Shown here piece after piece: positions 42,821-52,594 of a stretch of 64,000 nt of DNA (position 1 is the first letter of the stretch; the number at the start of each line of letters is the position of its first letter). The DNA comes from Drechmeria coniospora (taxonomy: Eukaryota > Ascomycota > Sordariomycetes > Hypocreales > Ophiocordycipitaceae). The notes under the pieces are model-generated. The model was not told the origin of the DNA. It saw nothing but the letters and a program-made list of their open reading frames with translations, and searched no databases. A program made the translations under genes and the position numbers. The stretch spans positions 9,459,222 through 9,523,221 of the forward strand of contig NC_054390.1 in assembly GCF_001625195.1 (NCBI RefSeq), written 5' to 3'.

Positions 42821-43630
42821 ATGCCAGAATGCCATGAAAAAATCGAGCCCGCTCAAGCAGCTGCTACTGAAGAGCCCGACTTTAGCAATGCCGAGGAGCT
42901 TTTCGAAAGGTTCCCATTCCCAGAATACGCCAAACTTCAAGGTCCCCAGAATTTCGAGTTATGGAAGCTCACGCTATCCACCCATCTTGAAGCCATCAAC
43001 CTGGGTAGCTTTCTGGAAGATCCCTCCATTGCAGCCAACCTCTTGGATAACCACCAAGCTATACTACATAAGCTACTATGGGATAGCTGTACCCAAGTTC
43101 CTCAGGCATCTATTGCGTCGATCAAAAATCCAACAGATGCCTATACATTGCTGGAAAAGCGATACTTCTCAAGTCCGGAATTTCAACGCCGCATTCTCTA
43201 CAGTTCCTACCACAAATTGACATTCAAAGGGTACCAAGGAACACTTGAAAATTTCAACGCAGAATTCGACTGCTATCTTGCTAGGTTGCAACTAGCTGGA
43301 GTAAAAATCGACCCAATAGATCAGGCCAGCCAGTATCTCACAGCTGTTGGTCCTGTTTTTACCCAATGGGCCGGATTTATACGCATTTTTACTCAAAGCA
43401 TCCAGGCCTTGGGGCTCGGATCGAAATCCCTCGACCTACATTACCTCATGGCCAGCCTACTGAGAGAATGCCGAATTCCCGGTACCTCTGCTGCTAAAGC
43501 ATACAACCGTAGGAGGTCTCAACCACCCAAGAAACAAGGCAACAGCAACACTAGGTCTACTAGATCTGGTCGACCTAGTCGACCCGGCCAATCTAGCCAA
43601 CCTGTACTATCCCATCATTACTGCTACTAG
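42821..43630 (+). CDS. Gag-like polyprotein fragment of a Ty1/copia-type element
   Basis: ORF of 269 aa from the ATG at 42821. It has FPEYAKLQGPQNFELWKLTL, ISPTDAYTLLE-like spacing (IKNPTDAYTLLEKRYFSSPE) and LASLLRECRIP, the pattern of copia-type Gag (UBN2-like) with a conserved LxGxxNFxxWK entry. The C-terminus is basic and Arg/Ser-rich, then runs directly into family R1 sequence, whose translation supplies the last residues. There is no zinc knuckle, protease, integrase or RT. An LTR-like promoter with ATAAATAG lies at about 42710. It reads as a gag-only, non-autonomous or truncated element. Confidence 0.7.
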   Translation: MPECHEKIEPAQAAATEEPDFSNAEELFERFPFPEYAKLQGPQNFELWKLTLSTHLEAINLGSFLEDPSIAANLLDNHQAILHKLLWDSCTQVPQASIASIKNPTDAYTLLEKRYFSSPEFQRRILYSSYHKLTFKGYQGTLENFNAEFDCYLARLQLAGVKIDPIDQASQYLTAVGPVFTQWAGFIRIFTQSIQALGLGSKSLDLHYLMASLLRECRIPGTSAAKAYNRRRSQPPKKQGNSNTRSTRSGRPSRPGQSSQPVLSHHYCY

Positions 43631-44060
43631 TAGTAACGACTGCCAGTACTAATACTAGTCAATATACTATACTATACTACAAGTATAAGTATATCGAGTT
43701 ATCCAATAGTATATATACAATATACTGTTTCTCCCTCATACGACTTGGAGTGACTGGCGGTAGTACTACTGCCAGCCAATCTACTACTGTTATACGACCT
43801 GTACGAGTAGTATCCAGTCGACCACTTGAGCTAATTAACTTAACAATTGCCATTCTCTTAACCGCTACTAGCCGTTGCCAGCCAGCAGTACTACTGCTAG
43901 TAATTCCAACTATAATACAGGGACAACCAAACAGGTGACTGATGGAACGATTGAACAGGCAATCTACCCATGGTACGATTGAACAGTCGACCTACTGTAT
44001 GATACGATCGAACGGGCCATCTACTGTGTGGTACGATGGACTAGCTATCTGATCCGACAA
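43631..44060 (+). mobile_element. R1 copy and tandem tail after the gag-type ORF
   Basis: From about 43600 to 43925 the sequence matches 40380-40690 and 1535-1855. 43921-44050 is an array of ATGGTACGATTGAACAGTCG-type units, the inverse of 8360-8500. 44048-44080 matches the reverse of 8320-8355 (GATCCGACAAG, CGTATACGCGCATGTT), so this R1 copy and the one at 8.4 kb share the same outer boundary. Confidence 0.6.
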
Positions 44061-44085
44061 GGCTCGTATACGCGCATGTTACCAC

Positions 44086-44205
44086 GGAACGGGAGGGAAC
44101 GGGAGGAACGGGAGGAACGGGAGGAACGGGAGGGAACGGGAGGGAACGGGAGGGAACCGGAGGGAATGGGAGGGAATGGGACGGAACGGGAGGGAACGGG
44201 AGTGT
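44086..44205 (+). repeat. Purine-rich GGAACGGGAG minisatellite
   Basis: About twelve units of 9-11 bp (GGAACGGGAG, GGAATGGGAG, GGAACCGGAG). One strand is almost pure purine apart from the single C per unit. It starts exactly where the R1 tail ends. Confidence 0.88.
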
Positions 44206-44403
44206 TTGGAAGAGGTTGGTTTACCATGCCTTGCTCCAGAAGGAGAGCGTTAGGTCCATTGGACGCCTAGGCTAGACACCTCAGCGCGGCGAACGAATCG
44301 GACTCGAACATGCCGCAGTTTGAACTGCTGGACCACTTGTCCTGAATTGTTCTTCATCCTGCGAGTCCGTCGGCAATGAAAAGCTCATCGTTGGTGCCTC
44401 GCT

Positions 44404-45608
44404 TCAAGACAAAATGGAATGCGTTGCTGTTTTCAGCGGCGCTTTGGTTGAGCTGCCGGTACTCGCTTGGCTAGAGGTGCTACCGCCGCTGCCCGTTTTA
44501 TTCCCGCTCTCGGAGATGTTTGAGCCGCTGTCGTCTAAAGGACGGTTCATCGTCTCGATAGGAGGCTTCTTCTCCGTAGAAGCATCTCCGTCAGGGGTGA
44601 CTTCCTGATCTTTGGGCCGGTAGACCAGTCGGGCATCCGGCGGGTCGTTCGTGTCCACGACAAGAAGCTCTTCCTCTCCCCGGCCGAGGACCCCGTAGAC
44701 ACGAACCTCGCCGCTTTTTATGCCAAGAACCGCACTGGTTCCGGCGTAGACGGCTTCGGCTTCCGTGCCGCAACGGTTCGCGAAGACGACGATGATCTCC
44801 TCGTCCCCATCGGATCGAATGATGGGTTCGATTCTGGAAAGCCAATACGCCAACGTCTCCATGTCGGGTTCTCGTGGCGTGAGGCTAAACTGCGAGCCGT
44901 CTTCCCTCGTCATCCATGCCATGGTGAGGATGACGAGATTAGCATCCATTTCCAGCGCGTGAAAGGCAAACTCAAAGGTATCCCAAGGAGCCTGGAACTT
45001 GTAAGGGCTTTTGCATCATGTTACCGCAGGTCCGGCGAGATGAGAAGGGGAGGTGGCCATACTTGAGATCCATGCAGATGCCGATGGCTGTGTGGCCTAG
45101 GCCGACCAAGAAGCCTCTGTAAAATCCTTCCGGGTTCTCAAAGGCCCACGTTTCGTCCGTCATGTACAGATGGGACTTTCGGTAGTTTGCCACAGCTTCG
45201 CCGTCCTTGTTCATGACGATGGCCGAGTTGTAATACTCGGGTCCGGTGGGCCATTTCAACTCTGGATCGACCTTTTCCGGGTATCCAACGAGGACTGTGC
45301 AGTCGTACTTGAGGGCGACGGTGCGTGCCCAGAGTGAGCTGATGCCGGACTCTGAATGTTCGAGAAAGGGCTCAATCTCCCTCAAGGACTTGAAGTTGTA
45401 ACCTTGACGAGCATAAGCAGGCCATTCCCTCGCGTCCGCTCGCTCCTCGCTCTCGGACACGGATAGTCTCACCGGAGAAGGCCAGCTCGGGAAGGACGAG
45501 GAGGTCAAGGTCCTCGGGCTCGACCCGATTCAGGACAGCATCCGCATCACTCAGGTTGTTGTTGACATCTCCGACCCGGGGTGCGAACTGAAGGCAGCCG
45601 ATCCTCAT
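44404..45608 (-). CDS. NTA1: Protein N-terminal amidase (nitrilase superfamily)
   Basis: Exons 45608-45473, 45402-45063 and 45007-44404 give 359 aa. Nta1 deamidates N-terminal Asn and Gln, creating destabilising Asp and Glu for the Arg/N-degron pathway. The nitrilase Glu-Lys-Cys triad is visible: E in LLVLPELAFSG, K in VANYRKSHLY and C in AIGICMDLNP. MRIGCLQFAPRVGDVNNNL is the standard start. The third exon reads YKFQAPWDTFEFAFHALEMD, typical of fungal Nta1. The second intron (55 bp) ends in an unusual AAAAG acceptor. A Ser/Gly/Thr-rich tail of about 60 residues ends the protein. Confidence 0.92.
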
Positions 45609-46126
45609 GCTGGGCACATCCGGGCGTTGGCGGTTGCTGCGTGAGCGGACCGATGGAGAGGAAAGGAGACGGACACGGGAATGGCGGCGATGTTCGGGAA
45701 TCGAGGCAAAATTCTCGACGATGACGCAAAGAAGGGCGCAAACCGGCACGCGAAGGAAGGGGGAGGCCAGGTTAAGATTCGAATAGACGGTAGGGTTGCC
45801 AGCTCCCAGCGTTCCGAGATGCCGCCGCTACGGGGTCAGGTCTCGATGCCTACGCAGTTCTTGCAGCTCAGCACGACGAACGGGCAAACCAGCCAGCAGC
45901 TAGCTTTGGTACAGGTCAAAAATAATGTGCGCGGAGTTTGGCACACAGCAGGATGGAAAGCTGGAGGGATATCGGTCTTGCGTCGAAGGTGCAAACTTGA
46001 TTCTTCACGTACAACCGCAGATGTGAAGTTGTGTGCGAGTGCATGAACAAGTACAACACACCAATTGCAGTACCAGTAAGTACTTACAGTAAGTACTAGT
46101 ACTTACTCTCTGTCAATAAGTAGGTC
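45609..46126. other. Intergenic, NTA1 upstream region
   Basis: No supported gene. A GTAC-rich stretch at 46050-46105 marks the left edge of the kinase pseudogene. Confidence 0.5.
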
Positions 46127-47090
46127 AGTTTTGCCTGAGGCACTGGCACGCTTCTCTGGCGAATCCGGACCCCGCACTAGACGCCTCGCCTCTACTTATG
46201 TAAGCAACTTCCTGCCCCGCGATAACAGGCAGGTCTACTTACTCCTTCCTGTCTCCCCCGCCAACCGTATCATCAGCGAACTCAGCTCAGTCAGTAACTA
46301 TTAGCCGATGCAACATAGCATCAAGGCGCACAAGTCTCTCTACGATACTGGCAATATTCTTTACTGCAATATCTCCCTAAACAACATTATCATTACGGAC
46401 CCTGCAACATCAGCTGGCTTCAAGGGCATACTCGTCGACTTTGATCTGGCAAAAGTACGAGACGCCAGTCCGGATCAAACCGGTACAAGACAGTTTATGG
46501 CCATCGAGGTATCGTGCAATATCGACCACACTTACCGCCACGATCTGGAGTTGTGTTTCTATATCCTGCTTTAGATGTATGCACGCCAAGCATAGCGCAA
46601 TCGATTTTTCAATCTACACGAGCAGCTGCCTACAAAGAGCCTTCTTGGCGATGGGATATCGGAAGCTTCGAAGAAATTGCCCACAACAAGGAAGGTTGTG
46701 TATTTGTTAATGGGCTTGAACGGATTATGAAGGAGTTTCCAGAATCGTTGGGCATCGTCAAACCGCTCTGCGCCAGTCCGAGCGGATCAAACCGGTACAA
46801 TACAGGTTATGGCCATCGAGGTATTGTGCAATATCGACCACACTTACCGCCACGATCTGGAGTTGTGTTTCTATATCCTGCTTTAGATGTATGCACGCCA
46901 AGCATAGCGCAATCGATTTTTCAATCTACACGAGCAGCTGCCTACAAAGAGCCTTCTTGACGATGGGAGATTGGAAGCTTCGAAGAAATTGCCCGCAACA
47001 AGGAAGGCAGTGTATTCGTCAAAGGGCTTCAACGGATTATAAAGGAGTTTGAAGCCTTTCTTGCTGCCTTCTACCGTAACGCGTTTCTTC
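46127..47090 (+). pseudogene. FunK1-type fungal kinase relic with internal tandem duplication
   Basis: Reading upstream of 46308 in the same frame gives VYLLLPVSPANRIISEL, then an in-frame TAG at 46302-46304, then IKAHKSLYDTGNILY, CNISLNNIIIT and LVDFDLAKVRD, and GTRQFMAIEV with HTYRHDLE. These are FunK1 kinase blocks. The catalytic-loop HRD is replaced (YCN), so the catalytic Asp is lost. A stop follows the HDLE block, and 46471-46744 is duplicated at 46783-47050. No N-terminal half is present. It cannot encode an active kinase. Confidence 0.8.
46471..47050 (+). repeat. Tandem duplication, period 312 bp, inside the kinase relic
   Basis: CGGATCAAACCGGTACAA begins both copies (46471 and 46783). 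The copies differ by scattered substitutions (CAAGACAGTTTATGG versus CAATACAGGTTATGG), so the duplication is old. Confidence 0.88.
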
Positions 47091-47524
47091 CCTTTTTATC
47101 GTAATGGTAACAGATGCAATCATCTCTAGTAAATATTATACTGTATTACTCCGTACTTGGCTGAACTCTGTACACTTGATTGTAATTCGGAGCTGTGGCT
47201 CGTGTATGTGGCTTGACTACAAAACGTAGGCCGGGTTGGGACTAGCGCATCGTCACGCGAAGCCAGAGACTAGCAGAGCAATAACCTCTCAGCCACAACT
47301 GGCGAGGCTCAGTCCCCCCCCCCCACAGACAAGCAGTGACTTTGGAAAAAAAATTTAGCAGCTTCCCATTTCAACAACGACCGAGCCAAAACTCCGGGCG
47401 GGAAGCGAATTTTATCACCACGATCCTGCAGCTTCTGCCCTCGTTGAGCCCTCCCACACGAGTGCGTTGATTTATTCACTGCAGGATCACGGGTACATTA
47501 TCAGTTTCTGTTCACGCCGCCACC
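47091..47524. other. CBF5 promoter region
   Basis: 434 bp with no gene; it contains C-rich (47314) and A-rich (47346) runs. CGCCGCCACC precedes the CBF5 ATG, a good Kozak-like context. Confidence 0.5.
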
Positions 47525-49223
47525 ATGACCATGGAGATTGTGAAGAAGTCGGACGAGGCGGATTACACCATCAAGCCGCAGGCGGTGACTCCGGCGGTTG
47601 ACACGAGCTCGTGGCCGCTCCTCCTCAAGAATTACGACAAGCGTGAGTGCCGATGGCCGTTCCCTCTCTTGACTTTCAGCCGCTCTTTCGGACCCGACGA
47701 GATCTGCCACGAGACAGGATGGTGCTGACGCCGAGGCAGTGCTCGTGCGGACGGGCCATTTCACCCCCATTCCCAATGGATGCTCGCCGTTGAAGCGCGA
47801 CATCAAGTCGTACATTTCCTCTGGTGTCATCAACCTCGACAAGCCCTCGAATCCGTCGAGTCACGAGGTTGTCGCCTGGGTCAAGCGCATGCTTCGGTAC
47901 GTATGGCGCTGCTTGTGCCCTGCCCTGCTCCGCCCCGCCCGTCGACGACGGCTGTGGCACGATGCAGCATGCGGCGTCGGCTTGTGAGAGTTGCTCGCTA
48001 ACGACTCGACAGCGTCGAGAAGACTGGCCACAGCGGTACCCTCGACCCCAAGGTCACCGGCTGCTTGATCGTCTGCATCGACCGCGCGACCCGACTCGTC
48101 AAGTCGCAGCAAGGCGCCGGAAAAGAGTACGTCTGCGTCATCCGCCTCCACGACAAGGTGCCCGGCGGCCAGGCCCAGTTCGCGCGCGCGCTCGAGACCC
48201 TCACCGGCGCCCTCTTCCAGCGCCCGCCGTTGATCTCTGCCGTCAAGCGTCAGCTCCGTATCCGAACCATCCACGAGAGCAAGCTCATCGAGTTCGACAA
48301 CGACCGCCACCTCGGCGTCTTCTGGGTCAGCTGCGAGGCCGGCACCTACATCCGAACGCTGTGCGTCCACCTCGGTCTCCTGCTCGGTGTCGGTGCCCAC
48401 ATGCAGGAGCTGCGCCGCGTCCGCAGCGGTGCCATGGATGAGTCCAAGCAGCTCGTGACCCTGCACGACGTGCTGGACGCGCAGTGGATGATGGACAACA
48501 CCCGCGACGAGTCGTACCTGCGCAAGGTCATTTCTCCCCTCGAGACGCTCCTGACGTCCTACAAGCGCCTCGTCGTCAAGGACAGCGCCGTCAACGCCGT
48601 CTGCTACGGAGCCAAGCTCATGCTGCCCGGTCTTTTGCGATACGGTTCGTCGATGCGGTCGTGGGAACAACGCGAGAAGGGTCGCTAACGGAGCTGCAGA
48701 GGCTGGCATCGAGCATCACGAGGAGGTTGTCTTGATGACGACCAAGGGCGAGGCCATCGCGCTGGCCATTGCGCAGATGTCGACGGTCGAGATGTCGACG
48801 TGCGACCACGGCGTCGTGGCCAAGGTCAAGCGATGCATCATGGAGCGCGACCTGTACCCCCGACGATGGGGTCTCGGCCCCGTCGCTCTTGAGAAGAAGA
48901 AGCTCAAGGCGGACGGCAAGCTGGACAAGTACGGTCGGGCCAACGAGGCGACGCCGGCCAAGTGGGCCGCCGGCTACCAGGACTACAGCATGCCCGACGC
49001 GACGCCCGCGACGCCCAAGAAGGCCGTCGAGGAGACGACCAAGGTGGAGACGGTGCAGGCCGAGACGCCGGTGACCGAGGACAAGAAACGCAAGAAGCAC
49101 GAGGGTGAGACGCCCGACGAGAAGGCGGAGCGGAAACGACGGAAGGCGGAGAAGAAGGCGGCCAAGGCGGCCAAGAAGGCGGCCAAGGGCGAGTCGGCGG
49201 CGGACGAGGAGGACAGCGACTAA
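47525..49223 (+). CDS. CBF5: Cbf5/dyskerin, box H/ACA pseudouridine synthase
   Basis: Exons 47525-47642, 47740-47896, 48013-48644 and 48700-49223 give 476 aa. Cbf5 is the catalytic subunit of H/ACA snoRNPs, which pseudouridylate rRNA and snRNA in the nucleolus. The N-terminal [20 protein letters not shown] is followed by [20 protein letters not shown] and the catalytic loop [13 protein letters not shown] (Asp in TLDP). [19 protein letters not shown] and [15 protein letters not shown] complete the TruB domain. The PUA region reads [18 protein letters not shown]. The tail is rich in KK(E/D), as in yeast Cbf5. All three introns split codons and restore the frame, with CTAAC branch sites. Confidence 0.97.
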
Positions 49224-50546
49224 GGGCGAAATGCTCCGTGGGCGACTGGATATGAGGAGTGCGGTAGGTACCGAATTTTGTTCGTCGATGCGCATGGAGA
49301 CGATTTTGCTGTACCATATCTACCATACCTTGTGTTGCGGCTTGGGCAACTGGCGTTTATTGGTACGAAGGAAAATGAATTTTGGTAGAAGCCGTCGGTG
49401 CCTCGAGCGTGATGATGGATGCTCATGCGCATCACAAGCCGGTCGTATGCATGGCGTGCTTGATGCGACTGCGGGCTGAGCGAGTCGACCCGACGCCGAG
49501 CCTCGCGATGCCGTGAACGCCGGATGCGCGCACGGTTGGCCGACCAGTCGAGGTGCCTTTGAGGAGCATGACGGCTCGTCGGTGGCGGTTGACGGTTACC
49601 ACCGCCTTCTGAGGAGTGCGTTGGGGGCGTTTTTGGAACGTCGAGGGGAGCCGTCGAGGGGAACCGTCAATGGGAGCCGTCAATGGGAGCCGTCGAGGGG
49701 AGCCGTCGAGGGGAGCCGTCGAGGGGAGCCGTCGAGGGGAGCCGTCGAGGGGAGCAGTCAATGGGAGCCGTCAATGGGAGCCGTCAATGGAGGACGGAGG
49801 CGAAAGAGGTGAAAGAGGCGTCGTGAACGTCACCTTCTCCGTCACATCGCGCACATCCTGGCGAAGTGATTAAGCGCCGAGACTACCTTCCCAGCCGTGA
49901 CCAAGGGGACGATGGAGAGGGGGAGGCTGCTGATGGTGACGAGTGAGACGGGGGATTGGCGCCCGCTCCGGGCATGGCGGGGCCGGGGGAGGGCGCCGCA
50001 GCTTGTTCGACGGCTGGTATTCGTGATGGCAGCTGGGAGCTAGAACCTGACCTTGCACTTTGTTGGTGATTGACGGCTGAGAGTTGAGAAGCCTCCTTAT
50101 GTGACGTTTTCCCGCTCGGTGAAGATATCGCCATGTTCGACTGACTGGCTGGGAAGGCACATCCCCCCTGCCTACCTCCTGCCCGTTTTACCAACCTCTA
50201 CGAAACGTGTCCCGTACCTTCGAGTGACACCTTGCCTCTTTTCCCTTCTTCTATTGCTATTTTATCATTGCCTTGCCTTGCCTTGCCTCCAAGGCCCTCT
50301 GGTCAGGGCCGGTTTCATCGTCGTCTCTTTCGGCTCCTTGTGAGTTTCGGCATCTTGATGTTCATCTTCCATGACCAAATACCCATCTATCAAGACGACT
50401 CCGACAGTTTCCGCTAGTTTCCATTCCCTATTCATTTTCGCCTTCTTTTGGCTTTTTTTCTTCTCCTCTTCGTTTACTCCTCCTCCTTCTTGCTTTGCTT
50501 AACGTAGGGGGGTGATTCTTTTCCTTCTTCCCAACTCTTGCTTGTG
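49224..50546. other. Intergenic after CBF5
   Basis: No supported gene. The interval contains a 13-bp minisatellite. 50200-50546 is CT-rich and probably the leader and promoter of the membrane-protein gene that follows. Confidence 0.55.
49641..49795 (+). repeat. 13-bp AGCCGTCGAGGGG minisatellite
   Basis: About twelve units in two variants, AGCCGTCGAGGGG and AGCCGTCAATGGG, grouped in blocks: two CAAT, five CGAG, then three CAAT. This suggests block-wise expansion. Confidence 0.92.
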
Positions 50547-51861
50547 ATGGCCGCTTCTCTCCGCCTGGTCGTCACCATCACCGCCATCCTCCTCTCCAAC
50601 ATCGTCTCAGCCGTTCGCGTCACTTCCGGATCGCCCTGTGCAGGCGTATGTCTCAACCCCTCGGATCCGGCCTCGGCCGCTACGAGAGGGAGCGACATGG
50701 CCTGTGAGGACGTCCATTTCCGCAGCCGAACCGCTGGTCAGGCCCTTGCCCGCTGCCTCACCTGCCTCGAGACAAGCGGCTATGCTCAGGGTGATGACAG
50801 TGACCAGAAGGCGTTCCTCTGTAGGTTCATCCATGACTGTGACGAGCTCATTCTGACCATCGGCTAGACAACCTTCGGTACACACTGAGCTACTGCGTCT
50901 TCGGCCTCCCCAACGCCACTGCCCAGGTCGCGTCAAACCCGTGCATCACGTCCGAGGCGTGCGGCCGTTTGAGTCGCGCGCTGGGGAGCGGCATCACGGC
51001 GCCAGTCAAGGAGAACGATTACGCCTACTGTGATGTTGACAGCGGTGTCGTTCGTGGCCCTTACCTTGAGAGCTGTCGCCAGTGTCTCAGAGCTGGCGGC
51101 AACCGCAATTACCTCTCCAACTGTGCGTCTGTTGCTTGGTGCGAGTGCGGCGAGATCAAGCCAGTCGCATTTCTGACCATCGCCCAGTTCTCATTGCCCT
51201 CGATGCAGGGTGCAGGCAGATGCCGTCGGGCGGGCTCGTCATCGGCCTCAGCTCATCCGTCTTCGCCAACTCAACGGTCGAAATAACCCAACCTACGGCC
51301 CCCGCCCCCGCCGGACAGCGGCCGTCGTCGGACGGCCCGCCTCTCAGCGTGGGCGCCATCATCGGAATCGTGTTCGGCAGCCTCGCCTTTGTCCTCTTGC
51401 TGGCAGCATGTGTCTTGGTGTTCCTGCGAAAGTGCAAGAGCTGCGCGGCCAAGCGAAGCGGACTTTCGGTTCGGCTCCGAAGAATCCTCTTGGGCCCTGA
51501 TCGTCGCGGCGATGGGACCGTTGCCGTCCAAAGCACGGAGCGAGCTGGGCAAGTCTGCCATGAGCGGTGCATTGTTGACGAAAAGTCACCTTACTTGGGC
51601 CATGACGACGGTTGTCCTTTCGCAACCCCCCAGTCTGTCGCCGCGTACTGGCCACCGCCCCCGACTCCGACATCAAACCAGAGGGGCGAAGGTGTGAAAC
51701 CTGCAGCCATCGTCACGACTGTTCCTGCCTACGCCGCCCCCTTGGTCCCTGTCACAACTCCAGCTCCATGCAACTCTCCTGACGGCAACACGCCTCCGTT
51801 GTCGACCATCTCGACCACATCCCACGCACCTCTACTTAAAAGTCCGCGGCACCAGCCATAA
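50547..51861 (+). CDS. Cys-rich single-pass membrane protein (paralogue of 17906-19587)
   Basis: Exons 50547-50820, 50868-51122 and 51188-51861 give 400 aa. The signal peptide (LRLVVTITAILLSNIVSAV) is followed by the ectodomain Cys blocks SPCAGVCLN, ACEDVHF, CLTCLETSG, YTLSYCVFG, ACGRL, YCDVDSG, CRQCLRAGG and LDAGCRQMP. These line up one to one with the 17906 gene, and both introns sit at the same codons and phases. One membrane helix (VGAIIGIVFGSLAFVLLLAACVLVF) precedes KCKSCAAKR. The cytoplasmic tail is Pro/Thr-rich and about 130 residues shorter than in the paralogue. Ectodomain identity is modest outside the Cys positions. Function unknown. Confidence 0.8.
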
Positions 51862-52594
51862 ACTTGGGTTCCATAGTCACGGCCGCCTCGACGACCAGGC
51901 ACCTGCCGATTTTCCAGCACAAACAAGAACGACACACGAGGCGCCGGCAGGATGGGGAGGCATGCGAGAATACGAGAGCGGACAGCGCCCTTCCCCCTCC
52001 CACCCCCTGTTGATTGAATTTGCCTTGCTCCCTCACGCAAGTGATGATGTGTCGAATGGGTAAGTTGGTTGGCGCTAATTGCCTCGATGTCCCGTTGAAC
52101 AACGTTGTAACGAGATGGGGAATCCATGACCTTTCTGGCGTTAGAATAGTGACGCACATCAAGTCATGTATCGTCTCTACCGTCAAATTCACAGCAGCTG
52201 ATCTTGAGGAAACCCAGGGGGGGACTGAAGAAGCCATTTCGGGTGCATGTCTTGAAGCTGCGCCTTTGTATTTCTTCTTCCACTATCGAGCTCCTGGCGA
52301 CCCGTATGCGACATGCTCTGCCCTTCCTATTCAAGTGTCAAAAAGTGAAGAGACTGCAACCAAACAACCAGCCGGATGACGACAGGACGAGCAATGCAGC
52401 AGGCCCCGGTCGACTGCCATCCAAACTCTATGGGTATCTGACAAATCAACAAAATACCAGAGAAAGCCATGCAAAAAAAGCTACCAATGGTGCCAGCTGG
52501 CAAAAGGCAGAAGAACGAACAGAAAAGAACCATTGATGGCCGTCTGGCTGGGAAAATTCATCTGCGCACCAGTCACTTGCCTTGAAAACGCCCG
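51862..52594. other. Convergent intergenic region
   Basis: 733 bp between the 3' ends of the membrane-protein gene and SAC3. Short frames only; nothing recognised. Confidence 0.5.

Noticed and set aside
42821..43630. Possibility that the gag-type ORF is a cellular gene
   Set aside because: The copia-type Gag block, LTR-like promoter and direct fusion to repeat sequence point to a retroelement; domestication is left open in the findings.
44283..44345. tRNA-like stretch on the minus strand (GTTCGAGTCCGATTCG and a possible TTCAA loop)
   Set aside because: The anticodon stem leaves a 6-base loop, the T stem does not pair and no acceptor stem closes. At most it is a decayed fragment.
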